A DNA stretch of 64,000 nt from Mesonia sp. HuA40 (GCF_008017835.1 NZ_VRLT01000028.1:1-64000), one strand, 5' to 3'; positions 26,823-35,444 are shown, numbered from the stretch's first letter. Made by a program: numbers and translations. Notes: a model not told the origin generated them from the sequence alone.

Positions 26823-28736
26823 TTATTTACCCCAGGAATCGTTTGAGCCATCAATATCAGCTACTTGTTTTTTAGGATCAAATTCTACCACAGTAACCTT
26901 TTTTGAGGTTTCGTGAAAATAATCCCAATCATTACCGCGTTGCCAAATTTCAACCGGTAAACGAACGGTATCGTATGAACCATCTGCATAACTTACCTTC
27001 AAAGCTACTGGCATAGGAATTTCCCCCTTATTTTCAAGACTAATTAGTGCTCCGTGCTCTTTATTAGTTACATCTACCACCGCTATATCGATATTATTAT
27101 TGGTATAAAACCAATTTTTCCAGAACCAGTTAAGACTCTCTCCACTTGCATTTTCTATATGCGCAAAGAAATCTTGAGGACGTGGATGTTTAAATGCCCA
27201 AGTTTTGATATAGGATTTAAAAGCATAATCAAAACGCTCTTCTCCTATAATATATTCACGCAACATGATTAAACCTATAGCTGGTTTATAATATGCTGTA
27301 TAGGCTAAATTACGTAAATTGGTAGCATCTGGGTAGGTGTTAATAGATTCTCTACCAGGAAATTTAAGGTAAGGGTTTATAACTCTACCGTTGGTAAAAT
27401 CTGCAGGATACTCACCATTATTAAAATTCAACGTGCTATAATGGTTGATAAAAGTGTTGAAACCTTCGTCCATCCACGCATGTAAACGTTCGTTTGATCC
27501 TACAATCATAGGGAACCAATTGTGTCCAAATTCGTGATCTGTCACGCCCCAAAGACTTGCACCTTTACTTTTATAACTACAAAAGCTCACCCCTGGATAT
27601 TCCATACCTCCTACATCTGCAGCAACATTAATAGCCGTAGCATAGGGGTAATCAAAATAAGTGTCTGCGTAGAATCTAATTGATTCTTGAGTATACTCAG
27701 TGCTTCGGCTCCAAGCCTCTTCACCATCACTTTCTGCTGGATAAACCGATTGTGCCATAACATTTTTACCCGAAGCTAATTTTATGTTGGCAGCATCCCA
27801 AATAAAGGCCGATGAAGAAGCAAAAGCGATATCTCTAGTATTCTCCATCTTAAAATGCCATGTTTGGGTACCCTTTCGTTTATTAAGTACTCTTCGAGAA
27901 CCTACCTCGCTTGGTTCTATTAAATAGGTTGTTTCTTCGGTTTCTTGAGCTTTTTGATATCTTTTATATACTTTTTTATTTAAAACTTCTTTTGGGTTCA
28001 TTAACCTACCCGATGCAACAACAGTGTGATTATAAGGTACTGTAATTTTATAGTCATAATTTCCATAACCCAAATAAAACTCTCCAGCCCCTAAATAAGG
28101 CTCTATATTCCATCCGCTCACATCGTCAAACACAGCTACTTTAGGGAACCATTGCGCTAAAGCATAAATAGTACCTTGCTGTACTTCAAGTCTTCCCATT
28201 CGGTCCATTCCTTTTACTGGGATTTTATAAGCGAAGTTCATACTTATAGTTGTAGATCCGCCATTTGCCGCTAAAGATTCTGGCAAGAAAACTTGCATTC
28301 GTGTATCAGATATTGAGTATTTAGCTTTTTCTCCATTTACTTTAACTTGACCAAGATCGTAACCTCCTTCAACATCTCCGTTATAACGGTTTCCTTGTAT
28401 AGGCGTGGTTAAAGTTCCTCTTGATGTTGAAGTAAACCTATTTTGCTCTAAAAACAACCAAATAAAATCAAGTTTTTCTGGACTGTTGTTGGTATAAGTA
28501 ATAGTAACCTTCCCCTTTAACCGATGGTTTTTTTCGTCAAGTGATACCGTTATTTCATAATCATTTTGATTTTGCCAATAAGCTGGTCCTGGCTTACCAG
28601 ATGCTGTACGATAAAGGGTAGAAGGAGTTTGCATAAACTCATCAAAATGCTGCTGATTATTTTGTGCATTCTGTTCTTGAGAAAAGATGAGAAATACAAA
28701 ATTTAGCAACAAAAAATAAGAAAAATTAAATTTCAT
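26823..28736 (-). CDS. M1 family metallopeptidase
   Basis: A 637-residue gluzincin aminopeptidase-like protein. It has an N-terminal signal peptide (about 1-22). The zinc site is HEFGHNWFP, followed after 18 residues by the third ligand Glu in WMDEGFN. An aromatic and Gly-rich segment, VGGMEYPGVSFCSYKS, replaces the GAMEN motif of classical M1 aminopeptidases. It should be periplasmic or surface-exposed and digest peptides. It is a single gene with its own terminator. No T9SS sorting domain is seen at the C-terminus. Confidence 0.92.
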   Translation of the reverse strand: MKFNFSYFLLLNFVFLIFSQEQNAQNNQQHFDEFMQTPSTLYRTASGKPGPAYWQNQNDYEITVSLDEKNHRLKGKVTITYTNNSPEKLDFIWLFLEQNRFTSTSRGTLTTPIQGNRYNGDVEGGYDLGQVKVNGEKAKYSISDTRMQVFLPESLAANGGSTTISMNFAYKIPVKGMDRMGRLEVQQGTIYALAQWFPKVAVFDDVSGWNIEPYLGAGEFYLGYGNYDYKITVPYNHTVVASGRLMNPKEVLNKKVYKRYQKAQETEETTYLIEPSEVGSRRVLNKRKGTQTWHFKMENTRDIAFASSSAFIWDAANIKLASGKNVMAQSVYPAESDGEEAWSRSTEYTQESIRFYADTYFDYPYATAINVAADVGGMEYPGVSFCSYKSKGASLWGVTDHEFGHNWFPMIVGSNERLHAWMDEGFNTFINHYSTLNFNNGEYPADFTNGRVINPYLKFPGRESINTYPDATNLRNLAYTAYYKPAIGLIMLREYIIGEERFDYAFKSYIKTWAFKHPRPQDFFAHIENASGESLNWFWKNWFYTNNNIDIAVVDVTNKEHGALISLENKGEIPMPVALKVSYADGSYDTVRLPVEIWQRGNDWDYFHETSKKVTVVEFDPKKQVADIDGSNDSWGK

Positions 28737-28748
28737 AGTTGATAATTA

Positions 28749-29408
28749 TTAGTTGAAAAATTGATTTAAATAAGGGAGGGTGATTTGATTAAAATCAGAA
28801 GTTATATGGTCTGCTTCAGAGTAATCTTGATTTTTTGAGTGCGGACTTTTAAACGCAACACAAAAGATATTTGCCGCTTTAGCTGCTTTAATACCGTTTG
28901 TAGAATCTTCTATAACCACACAATGCTCTGGCTTAACTCCTGCGCTTTGTGATGCTTTAAGAAAAATCTCTGGGTGTGGTTTCGAAGCTTTTAAATCTGC
29001 CCCGCTCAATTTATCTACAAAATAGGGATTAAGCCCAAACCTATCAAAAACACTATTAATAGTACCCATAGATGCCGATGAAGCTAAAACCAATTGTAGT
29101 CCAGCCTCGTGATAATGTTTTATTAACTTCTCAACTCCAGAAATTAACTGTAAACTAGGGTCTGTAGCAAATAAAGCTTTAAAAATGCTTCTCTTTTTCA
29201 ATACCAAATCAGTAGGTTTATGTGGAAGGTCAAAATGCTTGCAAAGTTGTTGACAAACATACAAAGTAGATTGACCTGTAAACGTTTGGTACAAAGTTTC
29301 AGGAACCTTAATGCCTATCTCGTCAAACATCCCGTAATAGGCTTTATGGTGTAAAGGTTCTGTATCTACAATTACACCGTCCATATCAAATAATATCGCT
29401 TTTACCAC
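28749..29408 (-). CDS. HAD family hydrolase (beta-phosphoglucomutase-like phosphatase), GTG start
   Basis: A 219-residue HAD subfamily IA enzyme. Motif I is LFDMDGVIVDTEP (nucleophile Asp and acid/base Asp two residues later). Motif II is VLASSASMGT, and the later motifs are KLSGADLKASKPHPEIFLKA and CVVIEDSTNGIKAAKAA. The helical cap fits sugar phosphatases and beta-phosphoglucomutases; the substrate cannot be told from sequence. The start is a GTG at 29408 directly before the conserved strand. It lies 12 bases upstream of the M1 peptidase gene and may share its transcript. Confidence 0.88.
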   Translation of the reverse strand: MVKAILFDMDGVIVDTEPLHHKAYYGMFDEIGIKVPETLYQTFTGQSTLYVCQQLCKHFDLPHKPTDLVLKKRSIFKALFATDPSLQLISGVEKLIKHYHEAGLQLVLASSASMGTINSVFDRFGLNPYFVDKLSGADLKASKPHPEIFLKASQSAGVKPEHCVVIEDSTNGIKAAKAANIFCVAFKSPHSKNQDYSEADHITSDFNQITLPYLNQFFN

Positions 29409-29567
29409 AATTTTTTTTGGTGAAGATAAGCCCTCTAATTAAAAAAGAAAAAAATATCTAAATTCAATCTTCACAACACCCCCTTAAAACACTCATCAAC
29501 AAGCGTTTAAAACTGTTAAAATTAACTGCTAATTTTTTAAAATAACGTATTTTTAAAATAAAATAAA

Positions 29568-30800
29568 ATGTTTCAAAATAAATTTATCTACCTTACTTTT
29601 ATCATTTCTTTATTTTACGGATTTGATTCTACAGCTCAAAATAACTCAGAAGTTGCGGGTTATGTTTACGACCAATCTAACCAAAAACCTGTTGCACAAG
29701 CCCAAGTAGAAATTCAAGAATTGAATATTAATACTGTTACTAATGCCGAGGGTTATTTTAAACTAAAGTATAATAAACTGCAGGGTACAGCTTTTTTAAC
29801 CGTTAATGCCTTAGGTTTTAAATCAAAAAAAATTAGTTTAAACGAAATTACTAAAACCCAACCAATCAAAATATTTTTAAATAGCCAGACCAACATGCTG
29901 CCGGCCGTTGAAATGTTTAGTGTACAAAATTTACAGGAGTTGGTTAAAAAAAGTATAGCAGCACATAAAAAATTCACCAAAGAAAATACTCAATTTCAAA
30001 CTGCCTTTTATCGGGAAACCATCAAGAAATCAAAACGTCCTGTTAGTTTAGCTGAAAGTGTAATTAGGCTAGTGCGGCCTGGTGAAAAATCTTTTAAAAA
30101 TGACAAAATAGCGATCTACAAAGCTCGAAAAATAACTGACTACGACCGTTTAGACACCTTAGCTTTTAAAATGCAAGGCGGACCTTATGCTGCACTTTAC
30201 ACCGATATTATAACTTACAACGATAAATTTTTTGATACGCAAGCCCTTGAATTGTTAGAACTTAAATTCTTAGGCAGGACCCAATTATCTAGCGAGCCAG
30301 TACTTGAAATAGGGTTTAAAGAGAAAATAAAAGGTGACGTATGGTTCTCTGGATCATTCTTTATTCATGAAAAAGAGCAAGTTTTAGTCCAGTTGCATTA
30401 TACCTTAAATGTAGAGGATCGAAAAAAAGCCGCCCGATATTTTGTAAGCAAAAGACCTCGTAAAGTTAAAGTGTACCCTGAACAAATAAATTATGAAGTG
30501 CATTATTTTCGTGATCAAAATATTTGGCGATTCGGGTACAGCCAAGTTATGGCTGAATTTACGGTTAATAAAAAAGGAAAACTCTTTAATACCAAATATT
30601 TTAGTCAAAGTGAACTACTGGTTACAAAACACCAACAAAAAAACTTTAATTTAGACCGCAAAGATTATATACGAGAAGATTATATTTTAATAGACGATAG
30701 ATCAGGTTTTGAAGATGCTACTTTTTGGGGTAAAAATAACATCATTGAGCCCGATAAAAGTATTTTAAATGCTATTGAAAAAATTAGAGCTCAACTATAA
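29568..30800 (+). CDS. Carboxypeptidase-regulatory-like domain protein, exported
   Basis: A 410-residue protein with a signal peptide (about 1-24, ending STAQ). A carboxypeptidase-D-regulatory-like beta-sandwich covers about 28-110 (VAGYVYDQSNQKPVAQAQVEI, NAEGYFKLKY). The remaining 300 residues are rich in beta strands and basic residues (FYRETIKKSKRPVSLAESVIRLV, KVKVYPEQINYEVHYF). Similar proteins are widespread in Bacteroidota and are thought to be periplasmic or outer-membrane associated; the function is unknown. It stands alone; the 171-base gap downstream shows no clear feature. Confidence 0.82.
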   Translation: MFQNKFIYLTFIISLFYGFDSTAQNNSEVAGYVYDQSNQKPVAQAQVEIQELNINTVTNAEGYFKLKYNKLQGTAFLTVNALGFKSKKISLNEITKTQPIKIFLNSQTNMLPAVEMFSVQNLQELVKKSIAAHKKFTKENTQFQTAFYRETIKKSKRPVSLAESVIRLVRPGEKSFKNDKIAIYKARKITDYDRLDTLAFKMQGGPYAALYTDIITYNDKFFDTQALELLELKFLGRTQLSSEPVLEIGFKEKIKGDVWFSGSFFIHEKEQVLVQLHYTLNVEDRKKAARYFVSKRPRKVKVYPEQINYEVHYFRDQNIWRFGYSQVMAEFTVNKKGKLFNTKYFSQSELLVTKHQQKNFNLDRKDYIREDYILIDDRSGFEDATFWGKNNIIEPDKSILNAIEKIRAQL

Positions 30801-30971
30801 TTTTAAAAAGATTAATATAAGTTCTTTATTGATTGATTCATTTAATCTAACCTATTCTAGCACGAAAGATTTTTGCAATGTGAAAGGTTTTTCAATCGCA
30901 TCGAAATCAAATATCCTAAAACAGAAAAAAGGAATATAAAAGGTTTTTATAAGGCTAGATTTATTTATAAA

Positions 30972-31436
30972 TCAATAAATGTGGGTGCCCTTTGTGTTTC
31001 GATCATACATAACAATGCTCCCTGCCACCGCAACATTTAAGCTTAAAGCGGAATTAAACTCGACGAGTAAATGACAGGCTTTTATAGCTTCCTTTGTTAG
31101 GCCGTGATCTTCGGCTCCTAACAAATATACTGCACGCCTAGGATGCTTAAAATTTTCTAATTTTTTAGCGTTTTTATCCTGTTCTACTCCAATTAACAAG
31201 GCACTTTTTGGTAAGTGCTTATAGAAATCTGTAAAGCAATCATAGTGAAAATAAGGCATTGCTCCTACAGCCTTATGCGTATCGCAAGCTTGCTTATGAT
31301 ACCTATTGCCAATGGTAAAAATGAAACTTGCTCCTAGGTTTTGGGCAGATCGCCATAACACACCCAGATTTTCTGGTGTTTTCCCATTTTGTATGCCAAT
31401 ACCAAAATAACCCTGCTCTAAATTATTATTTTGCAT
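30972..31436 (-). CDS. SpoU/TrmH family RNA 2'-O-methyltransferase
   Basis: A 154-residue single-domain SPOUT methyltransferase. Motif 1 is NGKTPENLGVLWRSAQNLGA, motif 2 is AVYLLGAEDHGLTKEA, and motif 3 is LSLNVAVAGSIVMYDR, which form the knotted SAM-binding fold. It is close in size to TrmL. The target RNA is not certain. Its start overlaps the end of the Gre-factor gene by 11 bases, so they are co-transcribed. Confidence 0.9.
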   Translation of the reverse strand: MQNNNLEQGYFGIGIQNGKTPENLGVLWRSAQNLGASFIFTIGNRYHKQACDTHKAVGAMPYFHYDCFTDFYKHLPKSALLIGVEQDKNAKKLENFKHPRRAVYLLGAEDHGLTKEAIKACHLLVEFNSALSLNVAVAGSIVMYDRNTKGTHIY

Positions 31437-31926
31437 ACTTAATAGCTAGAATTTGAACTTTTTTAGTTTTATTACCAAGAGAAAACTCAGAAGATTCCCC
31501 TACTTTAAGTCCATTTAAAACCCTAGCTAAAGGGGCAATAAATGCAATTTTTTGTTGTTTTAAATCAGCTTCATCTACTCCAACAATTTGTAAGTTTTGA
31601 GTTTTGTCTTCAAGCAAAAATTTTACGTACGCTCCAAACCGAACTTCATCTCTAGGCTGCTGTTTTAAGTCTATAATTTTAGCACTGCGAAGGCGATCGT
31701 TCAAAAGTTTCATTTTACCATCAATTACCGCTGAATTTCTGCGGTATTCCGTCTCATTGACTTTATCTAAATTTTTTTTTTGCTCTTCAAGTTCATTTTT
31801 TTCTAACTGCAATAAATCATAACCCTTTGGCGTGACATAATTTACAACACCATTAGGTAAAGCCGCTCTAGGTGGTATAAATGGAGCTTCCTCCTGATCT
31901 TCCTCTTTAACAAACCCTCTACTCAT
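31426..31926 (-). CDS. GreA/GreB family transcription elongation factor
   Basis: A 166-residue protein with an N-terminal coiled-coil (about 35-95: LLQLEKNELEEQKKNLDKVNETEYRR) and a C-terminal FKBP-like domain (VRFGAYVKFLLEDKTQNLQIVGVDEAD, APLARVLNGLKVGESSEFSLG). The N-terminal leader VKEEDQEEAPFIPPRAALP is GreB-like. Gre factors make RNA polymerase cut back-tracked transcripts. The coiled tip carries NETEYRRNSAVIDGK, where acidic residues are expected. It overlaps the SpoU methylase gene. Confidence 0.88.
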   Translation of the reverse strand: MSRGFVKEEDQEEAPFIPPRAALPNGVVNYVTPKGYDLLQLEKNELEEQKKNLDKVNETEYRRNSAVIDGKMKLLNDRLRSAKIIDLKQQPRDEVRFGAYVKFLLEDKTQNLQIVGVDEADLKQQKIAFIAPLARVLNGLKVGESSEFSLGNKTKKVQILAIKYAK

Positions 31927-31968
31927 CGTCTTTATTTTGTAACTTTAAAGATACAAATAATATTAAGT

Positions 31969-32012
31969 GTAACCTGAGTTACGTTTAGGCTATTTATATT
32001 TGTTTACATTTA
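31969..32012 (+). promoter_or_regulatory. Palindromic activator-type site and promoter for rhodanese lipoprotein gene
   Basis: GTAAC-CTGA-GTTAC at 31969-31982 has perfect 5-bp arms. TACATTTA (32005-32012) is a 5-of-6 match to the -7 consensus at the same spacing (36.5 bases from centre to end) as in the other two copies. An alternative perfect -7 element, TATATTTG, is at 31995-32002, one helical turn closer. There is no TTG -33 box for either, since the palindrome takes that place. Confidence 0.7.
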
Positions 32013-32029
32013 CAGCTAAATTCCTTGTT

Positions 32030-32443
32030 ATGAAAAAAATACTATTCACTCTTGCAATAGCCAATTTAAGCCTTTTAGGATGCGGTCAAAAGAGCACTAA
32101 TGAAGCTAATATGACCCAAGAAATAGAAAAGCATGTGGATGGTAGCATTTACATATTGTCTAAGACTGAATTTGCTAAGGCTATTGAAAAAAAAGGAGTG
32201 CAATTGGTTGATGTGAGAACACCTAGCGAATATCAAGAGGGCACTATAAAAAACGCCCAACTTATAGATTATAAGCAACCAAAAACTTTTGACTCAAAAT
32301 TCGCAGCGTTAGATAAAGACAAGCCTGTTTACCTATTCTGCCGCTCTGGAGCGCGAAGCCAAGCCGCTGCCAAGAAATTAGTTAAAATGGGGTTTAAAGA
32401 AATTTATGATTTAGAAGGTGGTTATTTAAACTGGGCAAATTAA
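32030..32443 (+). CDS. Rhodanese-like lipoprotein
   Basis: A 137-residue exported rhodanese. The signal peptide MKKILFTLAIANLSLLGC ends in a lipobox, so the protein should be lipid-anchored and periplasmic. The rhodanese domain has VQLVDVRTPSEYQEGTIKNA and the active loop FCRSGARSQAA, with its Cys present, then EIYDLEGGYLNW. The frame opens at 32000, but the ATG at 32030 starts the lipoprotein signal. It is coupled to the next methyltransferase gene by a one-base TAATG overlap. The upstream palindrome is shared with two other rhodanese genes. Confidence 0.9.
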   Translation: MKKILFTLAIANLSLLGCGQKSTNEANMTQEIEKHVDGSIYILSKTEFAKAIEKKGVQLVDVRTPSEYQEGTIKNAQLIDYKQPKTFDSKFAALDKDKPVYLFCRSGARSQAAAKKLVKMGFKEIYDLEGGYLNWAN

Positions 32444-33027
32444 TGGAAAAATTAGACGCTCGATTTTGGACGGCCAAATATAAAAATCAAGAAACCGGTT
32501 GGGATTTAGGGCAGGTATCGCCTCCATTAAAAGCTTACTTTGATCAATTAGAAGATAAAGATTTAAAAATTCTAATTCCAGGAGGTGGCAATGCTTATGA
32601 GGCGGAATATTTATATGGAAAAGGGTTTAAAAAAGTTTATGTTGCCGATTTATCTGAGACTCCCTTGTTAAATTTAAAAAGACGAGTTCCTTCTTTTCCC
32701 GACCATCATTTATTACATACTGATTTTTTTGAATTGAAAGACCGCTTTGATTTAATTTTTGAACAAACTTTTTTTTGCGCTTTAAATCCAAATTTAAGAT
32801 TTAAATATGCAGAAAACATGAGTCAGCTTTTAAAGCCTTCTGGGCACCTTGTAGGTTTGTTGTTTGACGCTACTTTAAATAATGACAAGCCTCCATTTGG
32901 AGGAAATAAAAAGGAATATAAAGTCTTGTTTTCTAAGTACTTTAATCTTGAAATTATGGAGACGTGCTATAATTCAATCAAACCTCGCTTAGGTAACGAA
33001 TTGTTTATAAAGTTATCACCGAAGTAA
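32443..33027 (+). CDS. Thiopurine-methyltransferase-like SAM-dependent methyltransferase
   Basis: A 194-residue Rossmann methyltransferase of the TPMT family. It opens ARFWTAKYKNQETGWDLGQVSPPLKAYFD, typical of the family. The SAM site is ILIPGGGNAYEAEYLYGKGF with the acidic VYVADLSETPL. FDLIFEQTFFCALNP follows. Bacterial TPMT-like enzymes methylate thiols, sulfide, selenium or tellurium compounds. Translational coupling to a rhodanese lipoprotein gene favours a sulfur substrate, though this is inferred. A strong terminator follows. Confidence 0.88.
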   Translation: MEKLDARFWTAKYKNQETGWDLGQVSPPLKAYFDQLEDKDLKILIPGGGNAYEAEYLYGKGFKKVYVADLSETPLLNLKRRVPSFPDHHLLHTDFFELKDRFDLIFEQTFFCALNPNLRFKYAENMSQLLKPSGHLVGLLFDATLNNDKPPFGGNKKEYKVLFSKYFNLEIMETCYNSIKPRLGNELFIKLSPK

Positions 33028-33044
33028 AAGTATAAAAGTATATC

Positions 33045-33082
33045 AAAAAAAAGATCGGTTGTTACAACCGATCTTTTTTTTT
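33045..33082. terminator. Intrinsic terminator after the rhodanese-methyltransferase pair
   Basis: AAGATCGGTTG (33051-33061) and CAACCGATCTT (33065-33075) pair around a TTA loop, followed by T7 and preceded by A8. It serves the plus-strand pair and can serve the DUF3365 gene that ends at 33101 on the other strand. Confidence 0.92.
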
Positions 33083-33100
33083 CGAATAAAATTATACATT

Positions 33101-33703
33101 TTACTTTTCAATATCAATTGACCACAAGCCACGTATTTGGTTGGCAGCATAGCCGGTGGCTTTATCATTTGGATAAAGCGCTTTGATTTGAGTAAAAGTC
33201 TTTTCGTTTACCTGTTGCCCCACAACACCGTGGCAATTCAAACATAGTTTATTGCTAACAATAGGCTGATAATAACGATAACCCCCATTTTCTTTTTTAA
33301 ATGCACTAGGTCTTATATTTTTACCCGTAGCTAGATCTTTTGAATAAGCTGCTATAAGTTTTTCCTCTGCTCCAGAAGCTTGATTCATCTGATTTCTCGG
33401 TTTATCACTTATCCTTTTAATAGAGTGTTTATGGGCTATAGACATACTGTCTGTTAGCTTTATAGCTGCTGTGTTACAAAAAGTTATCGCTCCTAAAACA
33501 CCTCCTTTTTCAATTGCAAGCTTTAAATTTTTACCCAATACTTGTTGGGAGGCTATGGCTAAATTCTGCCCTATTTCTAAAGCCTCTTCTTGAGAGATTG
33601 CTTCTTTTTGCTCTTTAGCAACCTCCTTATTTTTAGTATTTGGTTGACAGTGAACAAATACAACAAGAAAAAGTAGCCAGTAAAGTGTTTTTTTGCGAAA
33701 CAT
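33101..33703 (-). CDS. DUF3365 (Tll0287-like) heme lipoprotein
   Basis: A 200-residue protein with a short signal peptide ending in VHC, so it is a likely lipoprotein. The body matches the Tll0287-like heme domain (FCNTAAIKLTDSMSIAHKHSIKRIS, KPRNQMNQASGAEE). The c-type heme site is LCLNCHG (CXXCH) near residue 160. Such domains are thought to bind heme for redox or gas sensing. It begins only 8 bases after the MBL-rhodanese gene on the same strand, so it belongs to the same transcript and perhaps to sulfide or redox chemistry. Confidence 0.88.
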   Translation of the reverse strand: MFRKKTLYWLLFLVVFVHCQPNTKNKEVAKEQKEAISQEEALEIGQNLAIASQQVLGKNLKLAIEKGGVLGAITFCNTAAIKLTDSMSIAHKHSIKRISDKPRNQMNQASGAEEKLIAAYSKDLATGKNIRPSAFKKENGGYRYYQPIVSNKLCLNCHGVVGQQVNEKTFTQIKALYPNDKATGYAANQIRGLWSIDIEK

Positions 33704-33711
33704 TTTATTAA

Positions 33712-35127
33712 TTATTTTAGAGTACTAGGGCAAACATATTGGGTAGTTGGCAAGTTGGTTTCGGTTTTAATTTTATTAAAGCCTCCAGCTACTTCTTTAA
33801 AGTTATCCCAACCACGCTGTTTCAATATTGATGCGGCAATCATACTTCTATAACCGCCTGCACAATGAACGGCAAATTCTTGATCCTTAGGAAAGCTCGC
33901 TAAATGATCGTTCATTTCACTCAAAGGTATATTAAGCGCTCCTTCAATATGTTCGGCTTGAAATTCTGAAGCCTTACGCACATCGATTACTTTAAATCCA
34001 TTTTGATTTAATTCATCTTCAAATGTTTTAGGACTTATTCGGGTAACGGTATCAACCTCTTTTCCTGAATTTTTCCAAGCTTCGAATCCTCCTTTAAGGT
34101 AGCCTACGGTATAATCATAACCAACACGAGAGAGACGAGTGAGTGCTTCCTCCTCTGTTCCTGGCTCGGCAATCAAAAGAATGGGTTGTTTAATATCAGG
34201 AATCATAGCGCCTACCCAAGGAGCAAAACTACCTTTGAGCCCTATATTGATACTATTAGGAATAAAACCGTTTTTAAAATCTTCCGCTTGACGGGTGTCT
34301 AATAAAAGTGCACCTGTTTCATTCGCCGCAGCCTCAAATTCTTGGGGAGACAAAGCTTGATCCGCGCGTGTAAGCACATCATCTAAACTTTCGTAACCTT
34401 GAATATTCAACATTACATTTTGCGGAAAATACCCCGGCGGTGGTGTAAGACCATCTAAAACTGCTTCTATAAACTCTTCTTTGGTCATTTCTTGTAGCGC
34501 ATAATTGGTCTTCTTTTGGTTTCCTAGCGTATCGGTGGTTTCTTTACTCATATTTTTACCACAGGCAGAACCCGCACCATGGTTTGGGTAAACAATCAAA
34601 TCATCTGCCAATGGCATAATCTTATTGCGCAAAGAATCATATAAATGGCCTGCTAATTTTTCTTGTGTTAAATCTGCAGCTACTTTTTGAGCTAAATCTG
34701 GTCTACCAACATCACCTATAAATAAAGTATCGCCCGTAATAATACCGTGCTCTTTATCATTTTCATCGATCAATAGATATGTAGTACTCTCCATGGTATG
34801 ACCTGGAGTGTGCAACACCTTAATTTTGTAATCTCCTATTTGAAATTCTTGATTATCTTCTGCAATTAATGCATCATAATTTGGGTTTGCATTGGGACCG
34901 AATACAATTTGAGCGCCTGTCTTTTTTTGCAAATCTAAATGACCACTCACAAAATCTGCGTGAAAATGAGTCTCAAAAACATACTTTATTTTTGCGTTAT
35001 CTTTATTGGCTCTATTGATATATGGCTGCACTTCTCGCAATGGGTCAAAAACAGCAGCTTCGCCATTACTTTCTATATAATACGCCGCATGGGCTATACA
35101 ACCGGTATAAATTTGTTCTACTTTCAT
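33712..35127 (-). CDS. MBL-fold hydrolase with two rhodanese domains (persulfide dioxygenase-like)
   Basis: A 471-residue fusion. Residues about 1-240 are a metallo-beta-lactamase fold with ETHFHADFVSGH (metal site), LHTPGHTMES, TGDTLFIGDVGRPDL and YPNHGAGSACG, close to ETHE1-type persulfide dioxygenases. Two rhodanese domains follow. The first (about 270-355) has IAEPGTEEEA where the Cys loop should be, so it looks inactive. The second (about 370-465) has CAGGYRSMIA with its Cys. The frame extends to 35148, but ATG at 35127 (MKVEQIYTG) fits the family. It probably oxidises persulfides to sulfite and passes on sulfur. Its promoter carries the shared palindrome. Confidence 0.92.
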   Translation of the reverse strand: MKVEQIYTGCIAHAAYYIESNGEAAVFDPLREVQPYINRANKDNAKIKYVFETHFHADFVSGHLDLQKKTGAQIVFGPNANPNYDALIAEDNQEFQIGDYKIKVLHTPGHTMESTTYLLIDENDKEHGIITGDTLFIGDVGRPDLAQKVAADLTQEKLAGHLYDSLRNKIMPLADDLIVYPNHGAGSACGKNMSKETTDTLGNQKKTNYALQEMTKEEFIEAVLDGLTPPPGYFPQNVMLNIQGYESLDDVLTRADQALSPQEFEAAANETGALLLDTRQAEDFKNGFIPNSINIGLKGSFAPWVGAMIPDIKQPILLIAEPGTEEEALTRLSRVGYDYTVGYLKGGFEAWKNSGKEVDTVTRISPKTFEDELNQNGFKVIDVRKASEFQAEHIEGALNIPLSEMNDHLASFPKDQEFAVHCAGGYRSMIAASILKQRGWDNFKEVAGGFNKIKTETNLPTTQYVCPSTLK

Positions 35128-35157
35128 AATTCTCGTTTTTACTTTCAAATTTCTGGA

Positions 35158-35201
35158 TAAAAATACAATATATCATGTAATAATTAAGTGACTAATGTTA
35201 C
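35158..35201 (-). promoter_or_regulatory. Palindromic activator-type site and promoter for MBL-rhodanese gene
   Basis: On the minus strand, GTAAC-ATTA-GTCAC (35201-35188) is the same palindrome with one mismatch. TATTTTTA (35165-35158) is a 5-of-6 match to the -7 element. Its end is again 36.5 bases from the palindrome centre. The leader to the ATG at 35127 would be about 25 bases. Confidence 0.65.
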
Positions 35202-35237
35202 AAACTCCATTAGTATGTCGCGCAGTTTAAAATACAA

Positions 35238-35270
35238 AAAAAGGCTTCACTAATTTGTGAAGCCTTTTTT
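35238..35270. terminator. Intrinsic terminator next to the initiator tRNA
   Basis: AAAGGCTTCAC (35240-35250) pairs with GTGAAGCCTTT (35257-35267) around a TAATTT loop, with A and T runs on both sides. On the minus strand it lies right after the tRNA and should end its transcript. Confidence 0.9.
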
Positions 35271-35273
35271 TAG

Positions 35274-35346
<73 letters not shown>

Positions 35347-35444
35347 ATTTCGTGAGGCAAATATATAAACTTTTAATCTTTAAGCCAAATATTTGCCTCT
35401 AATTTTTTATACTATTTTAAAAAAGTGAAGATAATCACCTAATT

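Noticed and set aside
33051-33075. GGTTGTTACAACC in the terminator as a fourth copy of the rhodanese-gene palindrome
   Set aside because: Only GTTAC is shared, the symmetry is that of the terminator stem, and it lies downstream of genes.
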